Below are positions 63,600 to 64,000 of a stretch of DNA of 64,000 bases, one piece after another. The number at the start of each line of letters is the position of its first letter. The stretch's first letter is position 1. This DNA is from Romboutsia maritimum (GTDB lineage: Bacteria; Bacillota; Clostridia; Peptostreptococcales; Peptostreptococcaceae): NCBI RefSeq assembly GCF_002251085.2, contig NZ_NOJZ02000001.1, positions 1-64,000 on the forward strand, in the 5' to 3' direction. The translations under genes were made by a program, and so were the position numbers. The notes under the pieces are model-generated. The model ran no database searches and had not been told where the DNA came from. It was given only the letters and a program-made list of their open reading frames with translations.

Positions 63600-64000
63600 A
63601 TGTTAATGAATACTCATTTTATGATTGCTAATTCTGTTATTGATAATATTGATGAAAATAAATCTTTTTTTATTAGTAAGAAAAACTTTATTTATGGAAA
63701 TCTAAAACCTGATATATCATCTCGATATGTGTTGAAAAAACATTACCTTGATGAATCACTTAATATGATTATTAATAAAATAAAGCACTTAAGTAATCTT
63801 ACTTTAGATTATTTAAATAAATACTTTTCAATAAGTAAGTTAAGCCAAGAAATAGGAGTAGTATGCCATTTTTTATGTGACTTTTTCTGTGTTCCTCATA
63901 GCCAACGTTGGGAGCTTTCTCATAGTATGAATAAACACATTGTTTATGAACGAGAATTGGCTATAATAGCTAAAAATACAGACTTATCTTCTATAAAAGG
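63600..64000 (+). CDS. Zinc-dependent phospholipase C-like protein (C-terminus cut by window end)
   Basis: Starting at ATG 63600, preceded by GAGGTGTAA, an open frame runs through the window end (at least 133 codons, no stop). Its beginning, MLMNTHFMIANSVIDNI, and the segment IGVVCHFLCDFFCVPHSQ with spaced His and Asp residues, plus GNLKPDISSRYVLKKHY, resemble the Zn_dep_PLC fold of the gene at 51975. The region of the first metal His and the C-terminal half are not visible, so substrate and completeness are unknown. Confidence 0.72.
   Translation, partial: MLMNTHFMIANSVIDNIDENKSFFISKKNFIYGNLKPDISSRYVLKKHYLDESLNMIINKIKHLSNLTLDYLNKYFSISKLSQEIGVVCHFLCDFFCVPHSQRWELSHSMNKHIVYERELAIIAKNTDLSSIK

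Overview
The window is strongly AT-rich (roughly three quarters A+T by eye), with dense GGAGG-type ribosome binding sites, frequent TTG and GTG starts, and a Gram-positive endospore-former gene set: spoIVB, pdaA, a cotE-type peroxiredoxin-chitinase coat protein and other Cys-rich coat-like proteins. The cotE architecture is best known from Clostridioides difficile. Together with the gene styles this points to Peptostreptococcaceae (Clostridioides, Paeniclostridium, Paraclostridium or Romboutsia). The genus is an inference. Nothing indicates a plasmid or an intact prophage. No rRNA, tRNA or CRISPR array was recognised.

Layout. 1-8.6 kb: a reverse rubrerythrin, the manganese exporter mntP, a very large multi-module CbxX/SpoVK-type AAA+ protein, a YhgE/Pip membrane protein, a small acidic membrane protein and a lone LLH-family holin. 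8.7-11.4 kb: a YtrA-type GntR regulator coupled to a DUF1648-type membrane protein, then trpP behind a tryptophan T-box. 11.5-16.4 kb (minus strand): the dnaG-rpoD macromolecular synthesis genes, then trmK and a Nif3-like gene. 16.8-23.3 kb (minus): a compact folate operon in the order pabA-pabB-pabC-[nucleotidyltransferase]-folE-folP-folB-folK-aroF. aroF feeds chorismate, pabABC makes p-aminobenzoate and folE/B/K/P make dihydropteroate. The embedded nucleotidyltransferase is uncharacterised.

23.4-34.3 kb (minus): cell-envelope and repeat-protein genes: a polysaccharide deacetylase with a CAP protein, a MORN-repeat protein, YitT, lrgA-lrgB, a WG-repeat protein, a dipeptidase, a bitopic TPR protein and an aldehyde dehydrogenase. 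The 27.07-26.84 kb intergenic stretch folds into a chain of perfect hairpins ending in a terminator. It matches no riboswitch consensus I know and is the best candidate here for an undescribed structured RNA.

34.5-46 kb: three Cys-rich or coat-type spore proteins (34.5 kb, cotE at 40.7 kb, 45.3 kb), a VanW/G5 protein followed by a Cys-containing one-component regulator with a Fis-type HTH, a PP2C phosphatase beside a bitopic repeat protein, an RNase HI with a viroplasmin-like domain, and a lysine-riboswitch-controlled NhaC-family transporter. 46-64 kb: a CaCA exchanger, a DinG-type helicase whose exonuclease domain has lost key residues, pdaA, two zinc-dependent phospholipase C-like proteins (the second cut by the window end), a secreted PHP-domain protein, spoIVB, a divergent MerR/MATE pair with a textbook 19-bp-spacer promoter, a Dph6-like PP-loop protein, a DUF606 transporter, a second VanW protein, a YhcC-type radical SAM protein and a DJ-1 family protein. 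Most transcription units end in clear intrinsic terminators, several of which include the stop codon of the gene they follow.
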